Assembly (NCBI GenBank): GCA_002726445.1
Contig: PBSZ01000015.1
Location: 1 to 34,021, forward strand
Direction: 5' to 3'
Length of the DNA: 34,021 nt
Source: Cellvibrionales bacterium
GTDB lineage: Bacteria; Pseudomonadota; Gammaproteobacteria; Pseudomonadales; UBA7434
Shown: piece after piece, positions 9,966 through 18,538 of the stretch
How the letters are laid out: every line of letters starts with the position of its first letter
Position numbering within the stretch: the first letter of the stretch is position 1
Program-made: the position numbers and the translations under genes
Notes under the pieces: generated by a model
What the model was told of the DNA's origin: nothing
What the model saw: the letters and a program-made list of their open reading frames with translations, nothing else
Database searches by the model: none

Positions 9966-11045
9966 GTGACATCTATCACCCTTCAAGTCGACTTAGCCGA
10001 GCGAAGTTATCCCATTATTATTGGTGCGGGCCTATTAAAAGATGATGCATTATTGCAGCAGTATATTGGCTCGGGTCAGTTGATGGTGGTCAGCAATGAA
10101 ACCATCGCACCGCTCTATTTAGATTCATTGCTGAATAAGATCCCGAATGCAGACTCGGTCATCTTGCCAGACGGTGAACAGTACAAGCAATTGGCAACGG
10201 TGGAGCACGTCTTTGAGGCCCTATTAAACCAGCGCCATAATCGAACCACGACATTGCTCGCCCTCGGTGGTGGTGTGGTCGGTGATATGACGGGTTTTGC
10301 TGCAGCCTGCTATCAGCGAGGCGTCAAGTTTATTCAGGTGCCTACCACATTGTTAGCTCAAGTTGATTCCTCCGTAGGCGGCAAAACCGGAGTGAATCAT
10401 GCCCTAGGTAAGAATATGATCGGTGCTTTTCACCAGCCGGTAGCTGTATTGATTGATACAGATACTTTGTCTAGCTTGCCTACCCGTGAATATCAAGCTG
10501 GTTTAGCCGAGGTGATTAAGTACGGTTTAATCTGCGATGCTGACTTTTTCATTTGGCTGGAACAAAATATGCCAGCATTAATAGCGCGAGACCAAGCGGC
10601 TTTGCAATACGCAATTGCACGATCTTGCGAGAATAAAGCGAAGGTAGTGGCTGCCGATGAACGTGAAGGTGGTATTCGTGCGATTCTCAATTTAGGTCAT
10701 ACGTTCGGCCACGCGATTGAGACTGCAACAGAGTATAAAGCCTGGTTGCATGGCGAGGCGGTTGGTTTTGGGATGATTATGGCTCTTGACCTTTCTATGC
10801 GCTTAGGCTTAATTGACGCTTCTGGTTTAGAGCGTACGATAGCACTCATAGCGGCCGCAGGGCTGCCGGTATCAGCGCCGGCCAATTTACCAGCTGCCGA
10901 TGAGATATTAGGCTTAATGGGCATGGATAAAAAAGTGCTTGATGGGAATTTACGCCTTGTACTGTTGCGCGCTATTGGCGATGCTTTTGTCAGCAATGAT
11001 TTTGATGCTGATATACTTAAACAAACGTTACAACATTATTTGTAA
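9966..11045 (+). CDS. aroB: 3-dehydroquinate synthase
   Basis: [68 protein letters not shown] motifs. Confidence 0.97.
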   Translation: MTSITLQVDLAERSYPIIIGAGLLKDDALLQQYIGSGQLMVVSNETIAPLYLDSLLNKIPNADSVILPDGEQYKQLATVEHVFEALLNQRHNRTTTLLALGGGVVGDMTGFAAACYQRGVKFIQVPTTLLAQVDSSVGGKTGVNHALGKNMIGAFHQPVAVLIDTDTLSSLPTREYQAGLAEVIKYGLICDADFFIWLEQNMPALIARDQAALQYAIARSCENKAKVVAADEREGGIRAILNLGHTFGHAIETATEYKAWLHGEAVGFGMIMALDLSMRLGLIDASGLERTIALIAAAGLPVSAPANLPAADEILGLMGMDKKVLDGNLRLVLLRAIGDAFVSNDFDADILKQTLQHYL

Positions 11046-11069
11046 GAAAAATCTCTTGCGTTTAACGCT

Positions 11070-12719
11070 ATGGTGATGGAAATCAATAGAGACTCAGACT
11101 CACAAGTTGACTCACAACAACGGCTTGCAGTTGATTCAGGCAAGGTTACTCCTGCTACCTCTCCGGCCGCATCTGAAACATATCGGGACGAAAAAAAACG
11201 CGCACAATTCAATGCGTATTTAGCAAGATATCGATTCGAGCGCGACCCTTTTATTGATCAAGATAATAGCGGGCTGTTTTATCCGGGATCTGGCCGTCAG
11301 CAGGCGGTCCAATCTTTGTTACATTACTCGCGTTATGGCAGTACACCCGTTTTCCTTACGGGTCCCGCAGGTGCTGGCAAGACCGCGACCTTGAGCGCGG
11401 CGGTTCGTGAATTAAAAGGCGATGTTGATATAGCAAGTATTCGAGCTGAGCTAATGATGAGCACCGCCCAAGTGTTCACGGCGTTAGCGACTGGCCTTGG
11501 TATTGATATCGATCGTGACAGTGCTAATGATGTGGAGTGCTTGGGCCAGAACTTACTGGCATTTTTTGACAGCAATACGGCGATTGAGCGCCAATCCCTT
11601 ATTTGCATTGATAATGTTGAGGATTTAGGCCACGAGGCACTGGCATCGGTATTTACTTTACTTGCGGCAGCAGAGGGTAAATTAGCGGCTATTCTGGTCG
11701 GCCAGCAACAGGCGCTGAGTTTACTCGAGTCAGCGGCAGAAGCGGAAGATTTACTGATCAATCGAATTGAGTTGTCGCCTTTTAGCCAGTCTGAAGTTTA
11801 TGACTATGTTTTTTATCGGCTTGAAGCGGTTGGGTTTAAAGGCGAGTTCCCGTTAAGCCAGATGCAGCTGCAAGCGCTAACGTATCGGAGTCAGGGTAGC
11901 GTGCGACAGTTGCATCAAGTGGTACGCAGTATGCTAATGGCAGGCAAAGCTAGCCAGATTCCATCTCGTAAACCCTTTCCATTAGGCCATGCAGTCGCAT
12001 TGATCTTTCTAACAATTTTGATCGTATTTGTATATAACTCAAGTGTAGAAGAACCGGTTTTAGTCAAAGATTTTGAGCCAATTGTCTTGGTCGGTGCTCA
12101 GTCAGGCTTTAGCCGAGAGCCAGAAAGTAATATTCAATCATCGATTGACAATGAGCCGCTCTCAACGGCTAAAGATGCCGTCACGGTTAAAACCGCCGGT
12201 GAAGTTAGGACTAGCTTACAGGCGCTGGCGGAAGACCTGCCGGCAACAAACAATGCGGATGTGATGAGTAATCGGCGCGAGCTTGTCACGACAACGGCCT
12301 CAGCGGCAGGAGTAGATGATCGGATTACACGAGATAGTAGTGATGGTAGCTCTCAAGGCATTGATTTAATAGATGAAATTGGCAATTCCCAGGCAGAAAA
12401 CAGGCGGTTTAAGATCGCAGATTGGCCTGATACCGGCTACGCACTTCAAATTTTTGGCACCCACAACCCAAAGCGTGCCAAGCAACTGGTTGAGCAATAT
12501 GCCGAGCAATTGCCGCTATTTGTCTATGAGACGCGCTACAGCGGTAAGGCCTGGTTTGTCGTGGTTGGTGGTCCGTATATAGGCCGAGATGAAGCAAAAC
12601 AAGCGATTCAAGACCTGGCTACCGGACTGCAGCGCTTGAGACCTTGGCCACGTAATATCGCCAGTATTCAATCTGATATTCAGCGATTTAGTGCTGTTAT
12701 TGAGGCCAAACAAGAGTAG
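11070..12719 (+). CDS. damX: AAA ATPase with TM segment and C-terminal SPOR-like domain (DamX-like cell-division protein)
   Basis: Walker A TGPAGAGKTATL, single TM (HAVALIFLTILIVFVYNSS), C-terminal YALQIFGTHNPKRAKQLVEQYAEQLPLFVYETRYSGKAWFVVVGGPYIGRDEAKQAI typical of SPOR; position after aroKB as for damX. Confidence 0.82.
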   Translation: MVMEINRDSDSQVDSQQRLAVDSGKVTPATSPAASETYRDEKKRAQFNAYLARYRFERDPFIDQDNSGLFYPGSGRQQAVQSLLHYSRYGSTPVFLTGPAGAGKTATLSAAVRELKGDVDIASIRAELMMSTAQVFTALATGLGIDIDRDSANDVECLGQNLLAFFDSNTAIERQSLICIDNVEDLGHEALASVFTLLAAAEGKLAAILVGQQQALSLLESAAEAEDLLINRIELSPFSQSEVYDYVFYRLEAVGFKGEFPLSQMQLQALTYRSQGSVRQLHQVVRSMLMAGKASQIPSRKPFPLGHAVALIFLTILIVFVYNSSVEEPVLVKDFEPIVLVGAQSGFSREPESNIQSSIDNEPLSTAKDAVTVKTAGEVRTSLQALAEDLPATNNADVMSNRRELVTTTASAAGVDDRITRDSSDGSSQGIDLIDEIGNSQAENRRFKIADWPDTGYALQIFGTHNPKRAKQLVEQYAEQLPLFVYETRYSGKAWFVVVGGPYIGRDEAKQAIQDLATGLQRLRPWPRNIASIQSDIQRFSAVIEAKQE

Positions 12720-13042
12720 AATAGTAATTTGCAATATCTGTATCACTATTGCTAATCGTAAGTTGTTGTTTTTCCATGTTTAATAGCTAATTTCGCAGTA
12801 AGTAAATGGATAATTGTTCATGATCGTACTTACGTGTAGAATACATCTCCCTTTTTAGCCTGATGGCCGATATTTGGCTCTGATTTTTTCAGTAACACAT
12901 TGAGAATTAACAATATTTTTTTGCCTAAAGGGGATTGGATAGTTTCGCCTCTTTTTGCATCTAAAAAAGGTGAGAGGATATTGTGGTGGCTCTCAATATT
13001 TTAAATATTCGATTTTTTGATTTTAACAAGTGATTCAAGCTT

Positions 13043-16000
13043 ATGAGTGATAACACTAGGTTCGGCCTTTACGACAGCTCGTTGGAAAAGAGCAGCTGTG
13101 GCGTTGGCTTCCTAACTCGAAAAGACGGCAAGCAGACCCATGACCTTTTAGTTAAAGGCCATGAGGCACTCTGTGCTGTGCCACACCGAGGTGGTATGTC
13201 GGCTGAAGGTGTGGGCGATGGTGCTGGTGTATCGATCGATTTATCACTGGAATTTTTTAATCACGTCACCGGCCACACTTTGAGTTTAGGCCAGTTCGGG
13301 GTTGGTAACTTCTTTATGCCCAGCGATACCAGTCAGCATGGATTGGCCAAGCAACTGATTGATGATGCGCTCAGCGCTGCAGGCATGACAACACTCATCA
13401 CCCGCGATGTGCCCGTTAATAATGACGTGCTTCGTCCTGCAGCCGTGCAATATCAATTGCCAATTATACAGTGGGTATTCTTAGCTCCCGAGGGCATTGA
13501 AAGCGATCGGTTTAATCAAAAAATTCATCAGGTTTTATTAGCGGTAGAAGCGCGAGCCTACACTGAGCCTGAGTTAAGTGGGCTGTATCCTTTGTCTTTA
13601 TCGGCGCAGATGCAGGTATTGAAAGGGCGCGTCAATTCAAACGAAATTATTCCTTATTTTTGCGATTTGAATGATAGTCAGCAAAGTATTCATACCTTAT
13701 ATTTCCATACCCGTTTTTCTACCAATACTGACCCGCACCCATCAATGGCACAGCCTTTTCGATTGATGGCACACAACGGTGAGTTAAACACTGATAAGAA
13801 AAATCGCTTATCAGAAGCGGCTATTGCCCGCGCCAAAGAAAACAACATCATTCGTCCCAAAGGCCAGTCTGATAGCTGCCGCTTGGACCAAACCCTGCAA
13901 TCGCGAGTGATTGAAGATGGTTTAGATTTAGTCACAGCTGTAGTGTCGATGATGCCGCCCGCTTGGGAAAACGACCAAACCTTATCGCCAGATGTTAGGG
14001 CGATGTTGGAATATTTTTCTTTGTATGAAGAGAAAAACGACGGGCCTGCGGCGTTAATCTTTGGCGATGGCAGTATTATTGGTGCGCGTCTCGACCGCCT
14101 CGGTCTGCGGCCACTCCGAAGTATTGAAACAGAAAATTATTTAGCGGTTATGTCTGAGGCAGGCCAGATCGATTTTAAAGATGAAGCTGTCTTGAGCCGA
14201 GGCCGGATAGAAGCGGGCGGCATGCTATATTATGATCACCAACAAAAACGTTCGTTTAATACCAACCAAGCCCTTGAGATGTTGTCAGAGCAGCGTGACT
14301 ATATTCAGCTAGTGAATGAGGCACGCACGCACATTGATGCATTAGCGGCACCTGAAGGATCTGATTCAGCGGCCTTGTTAGCTTACTCAGGCGATTTAGC
14401 TTTGGCCGGACGATATGTTTCTTATTCCCATAACCAAGAATGTTTCCGGTTTTTAATGGATCCCATGCTGGCAACTGGCGTTGAGAAGGTCTCGGCTATG
14501 GGGTATGGCAATGCGATTAATGCCTTGTCGGATAATGAAGGCGGCGTTGCAAAATATTTCTCTCAACGCTTTGCTCAAGTCACCAATCCACCACTGGATT
14601 CTATTCGAGAAGCCGAAGGCATGACTTTACGGGTGGCACTTGGGACTAAACCCAACATTGGCAAAAAAGCAGCGCGTCAAATTGTTATTGACTCGCCTGT
14701 TTTGAACTTTAACCAAATGCAGCGCATCTGCCATCAGCAAGAAACGCCCATTGGCCGCTTTAGCATGCTTTATCAGCCGGTATTTAACGATTGTGAAGCA
14801 AATCAATTGGCTTTGGTGTCAGCCATCGACGCTATTTGCGATCAGGTCGAAAAATTTGCAGCCGATAAAGGCGGTATTGCCATTATCAGTGATCGTGATA
14901 TTTCACGCACTCATGGTTCCATTGCGATGACTTTGATTGTCTCTGCAATTAATCAGCGCTTGATTGAAGCGGGCTTACGGCTGCGAGTTTCACTGATTGT
15001 TGAGAGCGGTCAGATTTGTTCCTCGCATCATATTGCTTGTGCATTGGGCTTTGGTGCGGCAGCCGTTTATCCACTGGGTGTCCAGCTTCGCGCAGAAGAA
15101 AAATTCTCTGAAGATACTGACCTTGCCTATCAAAAATTTGCTAAGGCGGCCGAAAAAGCGCTAATGAAGACTATGGGTAAAGTGGGTCTCTGTACCGTTG
15201 AGAGCTATTCGGGTGGCGAATTCTTTGAGCCAAATTTCCTCAATACTGATGACCCAGTTTTCCGTCGCTATTTCCCTAACATGAAATCGCCAGTTGGCGG
15301 TGTAGGTTTTGTCGAAGTGGCACAAGCAATGACAGACTGGCATCAGCATGCTTTAGACTGTCATTCTGAAAATGATATTCCGATGCTGGGCTTATTTAAA
15401 GAGCGTGCAGAAGGAGCCGGCCACAGTTATGGTATTACGGCAGTCCGGGGGTTTGTTGACTTAACCGAAGAAAAAATTGCCTTTGAGAATCAGGACGAAC
15501 AAGATACCAAAGACACCTTACGTTTATTAACTTTAAATCGCATGGAAAGTGCATTTGGTATCAGTGAAGAAGGCTATACCAATACCAGCTTTGATCGATT
15601 AACTCACGATGAAATTAATAACTTTGATATCACGCCCGGGTATCGTGAGTTCTCACGCTCTATGGCGGAAGAAAGAGCCCGGCGACCTGCTGCTTTACGT
15701 GATGTCTTGGCGTTTCCTGCCGATATTAGCTTTATTGATAAAGCAGATGATTTTCGTGAAGAATTGATGCGGTTTAATCGTGCCGGTAATAATGATTTTG
15801 TTATTCGAGGTCTTGATTGCGAGCCGCTTAGTGAGTCTGAATTTTCTTTACAATTAACCGGCAGCAAAGCTAATGATGCTAACCGACTTGAGCAATTAGC
15901 CATTTCGTTTGTCGATCGCTTTAACGATAATATTGTAAGCCATCAAATTAAAGGGCAACGTCTGCTTATCACGGCTAGCCATGAAGCACTTGATTATCTC

Positions 16001-18529
16001 ACACGTTTGCGTTCGGCACTGCCCGCTCTACCTCTTGAAGAGGTGCAACCAGCCAGTGCGATAACCCCATTTTTAGCCTCTGGCGCAATGAGTCATGGTG
16101 CTTTAGTGGCGACTGCTCACGAGGCGGTTGCGCACGGTACTAATATGGTCGGCGGCATGTCGAACAGTGGTGAGGGTGGCGAGCACCTATCGCGATACGG
16201 CACTATTCGAGCATCAAGGATTAAACAGTTTGCGTCGGGCCGATTTGGTGTATGGGCAGGGTATCTCGCTGACCCCATGCTTGAAGAAGTTGAAATTAAA
16301 ATTGGTCAGGGTGCCAAGCCAGGTGAAGGCGGTCAATTGCCAGCACCAAAAGTAAATGTTGAAATTGCCGCTGCACGCGGCGGCGTGCCGGGTGTCGAAT
16401 TAATTTCGCCACCACCGCATCACGATACTTATTCAATTGAGGATTTGGCTCAGCTGATTCACGATGCCAAAGCAGCGCGCGTACGCGTGATTGTTAAATT
16501 AGTATCATCCGATGGCATAGGCACCATCGCTGTTGGTGTTGCTAAAGCCGGAGCTGACGTCATTAATGTTGCGGGTAATACCGGCGGTACGGGCGCAGCG
16601 TCAGTCACTTCGCTCAAATATACCGGCCGCGCGGCAGAAATCGGTATTGCTGAAGTGCATCAAGCGCTGTCTGCAAACGGCCTTCGTAGTAAGGTTATTC
16701 TTCGCTGTTCTGGTGCCCATCAAACCGGCTCCGACGTGGTGAAGTCTGCTTTGATGGGAGGTGATAGTTTTGAGTTTGGCACCACGGCATTGATGATGCT
16801 CAAGTGTGTAATGGCAAAAAACTGTAACATCAAATGTCCTGCAGGCTTAACTACCAACCCAGAAGTGTTTGATGGTGATCCTCGTGCACTGGGTCAATAT
16901 TTATTGAATATTGCTCATGAAGTTAGAGAAATTCTTGCTCAGCTTGGCCTACGGTCTTTGCGCGAGGCGAGAGGCCGAAGCGATTTAATGCATCTGTTAG
17001 ATCATCCTTCTTCGGTTGGCCAATTAGATTTAAGAGCTATGTTGACGGTGGTCGATGAGTTTAAAGTTGATAATCCTATCTATATGGAAAGAGACTTTGC
17101 TGTTGACGATGAATTTCTTGTCCATGTTAGGCAAGCCTTAATCGATAAGAAACAATTATCGATTACTGTCCCTGAAAGCCGTCATTTAAATAACTGCAAT
17201 AAAAGCGTTGGTGGTCAGTTGGCGATTGATTTAGAGCGCATATTGAACCATGAATTAGCGGATATGGATTTACCTGCGGTATTGAAAGATCAGCGTGGCC
17301 GACGTTACCTTCGAGAGGCAAGTGTTAATATTGCCACGCACGGTTCTGCTGGTCAGTCCTACGGTGCCTTCTGTAATGACGGCATGGTGTTGGAGCATAC
17401 CGGTACTTGTAATGATGGTGTGGGTAAAACCGCTTGTGGTGGTCAGATTGTGGTGCATGCGCCAGCCAGCGAAAATCAAGCCATGGGTAATAATGTATTG
17501 ATAGGCAATTTTGCCTTATTTGGCGCAACAGGCGGAAGAGTTTTTATTGAAGGTCAAGCTGGCGATCGTTTTGCGGTAAGAAACTCTGGTTCGACGGCGG
17601 TCGTAGAAGGTGTGGGTGATTTTTGCTGCGAGTATATGACTAATGGCGCAGTGTTAAACTTAGGTGGATTTTCGAAAGGGTTCGGTAATGGTATGTCCGG
17701 CGGGTTTGCCTACCAATATGATCCTGATGGCTCGTTCACTGACAGTATTAGCCATGACTCTGTTCTATTGGGTTCATTGTCAGAAAGTTCTGAGCAATCG
17801 GATATTCATGCGCAAGCGGTTAAGACATTATTAGCTTGGCATGTAGCGGCAACCGACTCACAAAAGGCAAAGCAATTACTGGCCAATTGGAACGCTGAGA
17901 AAAAGCATTTCTCGTATATTGTTCCGCGTGCGTTACTGCAGTATCAAGATTCAGAGGCTATTTTAGCCGCTAAGCCACGTAAAGAATTATTGGAAGAGTT
18001 GGCGACAGCGCTTGCGGCTCATCAAGTGAATAAGCTTAAACGTGCTTGGCGCTCTGGTCAGCCAGTGTTTCATGGTTTCGTGCCAGATACGCAACTTGGC
18101 GATGATGGCGACAAGAAATATGAATTATTGAATACCTATTCTGTGTTAGATACGGCGCAAAAGTTGGCGCTGAAAAAACTGCCCGCCATTAACGATGTCA
18201 CGCATCCCGATGCGGTTAAAGCTACGCGCAATCTGATTTTGACTGAAGATTTTGCTTTAATGAATGGTTTGTTGCGCCACTCTCGCCAAGCAATTGCCGC
18301 TTATAGCGACAGCGAGCTGGCTGCAATGATTGCCAATAAACGATTAAATGATTTTAAACAAACGCTGAGTCTGCGCAATATTATAGCAATGGACAGTCCG
18401 GCTACTTATGGTTGGATTATTCATCAGCAACAGAAGAACAAAACAGCATTAGGTCGAATTCCAAGTTTTGAAGAGTTATTTGCCTTCAACGCGATGAATG
18501 ATTTATTACCTAATGTGAGTCAATTATGA
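13043..18529 (+). CDS. divergent, extended glutamate synthase large subunit (GltB-like, 1828 aa)
   Basis: N-terminal Ntn amidotransferase (CGVGFL with candidate nucleophile Cys19, HRGG, HTRFSTNT, LMAHNGELNT, SDS); FMN barrel (SNSGEGGEHLSRYGT, IKQFASGRFGV, QGAKPGEGGQLPAPKV, LISPPPHHDTYSIEDLAQLI); Fe-S cysteines CVMAKNCNIKCPAG; GXGXG-type alpha-domain repeats. Contains an extra ~100 aa before the FMN domain and an extra ~185 aa at the C-terminus compared with textbook GltB. Confidence 0.9.
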   Translation: MSDNTRFGLYDSSLEKSSCGVGFLTRKDGKQTHDLLVKGHEALCAVPHRGGMSAEGVGDGAGVSIDLSLEFFNHVTGHTLSLGQFGVGNFFMPSDTSQHGLAKQLIDDALSAAGMTTLITRDVPVNNDVLRPAAVQYQLPIIQWVFLAPEGIESDRFNQKIHQVLLAVEARAYTEPELSGLYPLSLSAQMQVLKGRVNSNEIIPYFCDLNDSQQSIHTLYFHTRFSTNTDPHPSMAQPFRLMAHNGELNTDKKNRLSEAAIARAKENNIIRPKGQSDSCRLDQTLQSRVIEDGLDLVTAVVSMMPPAWENDQTLSPDVRAMLEYFSLYEEKNDGPAALIFGDGSIIGARLDRLGLRPLRSIETENYLAVMSEAGQIDFKDEAVLSRGRIEAGGMLYYDHQQKRSFNTNQALEMLSEQRDYIQLVNEARTHIDALAAPEGSDSAALLAYSGDLALAGRYVSYSHNQECFRFLMDPMLATGVEKVSAMGYGNAINALSDNEGGVAKYFSQRFAQVTNPPLDSIREAEGMTLRVALGTKPNIGKKAARQIVIDSPVLNFNQMQRICHQQETPIGRFSMLYQPVFNDCEANQLALVSAIDAICDQVEKFAADKGGIAIISDRDISRTHGSIAMTLIVSAINQRLIEAGLRLRVSLIVESGQICSSHHIACALGFGAAAVYPLGVQLRAEEKFSEDTDLAYQKFAKAAEKALMKTMGKVGLCTVESYSGGEFFEPNFLNTDDPVFRRYFPNMKSPVGGVGFVEVAQAMTDWHQHALDCHSENDIPMLGLFKERAEGAGHSYGITAVRGFVDLTEEKIAFENQDEQDTKDTLRLLTLNRMESAFGISEEGYTNTSFDRLTHDEINNFDITPGYREFSRSMAEERARRPAALRDVLAFPADISFIDKADDFREELMRFNRAGNNDFVIRGLDCEPLSESEFSLQLTGSKANDANRLEQLAISFVDRFNDNIVSHQIKGQRLLITASHEALDYLTRLRSALPALPLEEVQPASAITPFLASGAMSHGALVATAHEAVAHGTNMVGGMSNSGEGGEHLSRYGTIRASRIKQFASGRFGVWAGYLADPMLEEVEIKIGQGAKPGEGGQLPAPKVNVEIAAARGGVPGVELISPPPHHDTYSIEDLAQLIHDAKAARVRVIVKLVSSDGIGTIAVGVAKAGADVINVAGNTGGTGAASVTSLKYTGRAAEIGIAEVHQALSANGLRSKVILRCSGAHQTGSDVVKSALMGGDSFEFGTTALMMLKCVMAKNCNIKCPAGLTTNPEVFDGDPRALGQYLLNIAHEVREILAQLGLRSLREARGRSDLMHLLDHPSSVGQLDLRAMLTVVDEFKVDNPIYMERDFAVDDEFLVHVRQALIDKKQLSITVPESRHLNNCNKSVGGQLAIDLERILNHELADMDLPAVLKDQRGRRYLREASVNIATHGSAGQSYGAFCNDGMVLEHTGTCNDGVGKTACGGQIVVHAPASENQAMGNNVLIGNFALFGATGGRVFIEGQAGDRFAVRNSGSTAVVEGVGDFCCEYMTNGAVLNLGGFSKGFGNGMSGGFAYQYDPDGSFTDSISHDSVLLGSLSESSEQSDIHAQAVKTLLAWHVAATDSQKAKQLLANWNAEKKHFSYIVPRALLQYQDSEAILAAKPRKELLEELATALAAHQVNKLKRAWRSGQPVFHGFVPDTQLGDDGDKKYELLNTYSVLDTAQKLALKKLPAINDVTHPDAVKATRNLILTEDFALMNGLLRHSRQAIAAYSDSELAAMIANKRLNDFKQTLSLRNIIAMDSPATYGWIIHQQQKNKTALGRIPSFEELFAFNAMNDLLPNVSQL

Positions 18530-18538
18530 GAACCGTGC

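Noticed and set aside
10493-10996. Antisense ORFs within aroB (and similar minus-strand ORFs in maeB, pilQ, damX and gltB-like genes)
   Set aside because: Low-complexity shadow ORFs opposite clearly conserved coding genes, with no recognisable domains.
12373-12746. Small ORFs overlapping the SPOR domain of the damX-like gene
   Set aside because: Alternative-frame ORFs inside a well-supported CDS, with no ribosome-binding or domain evidence.
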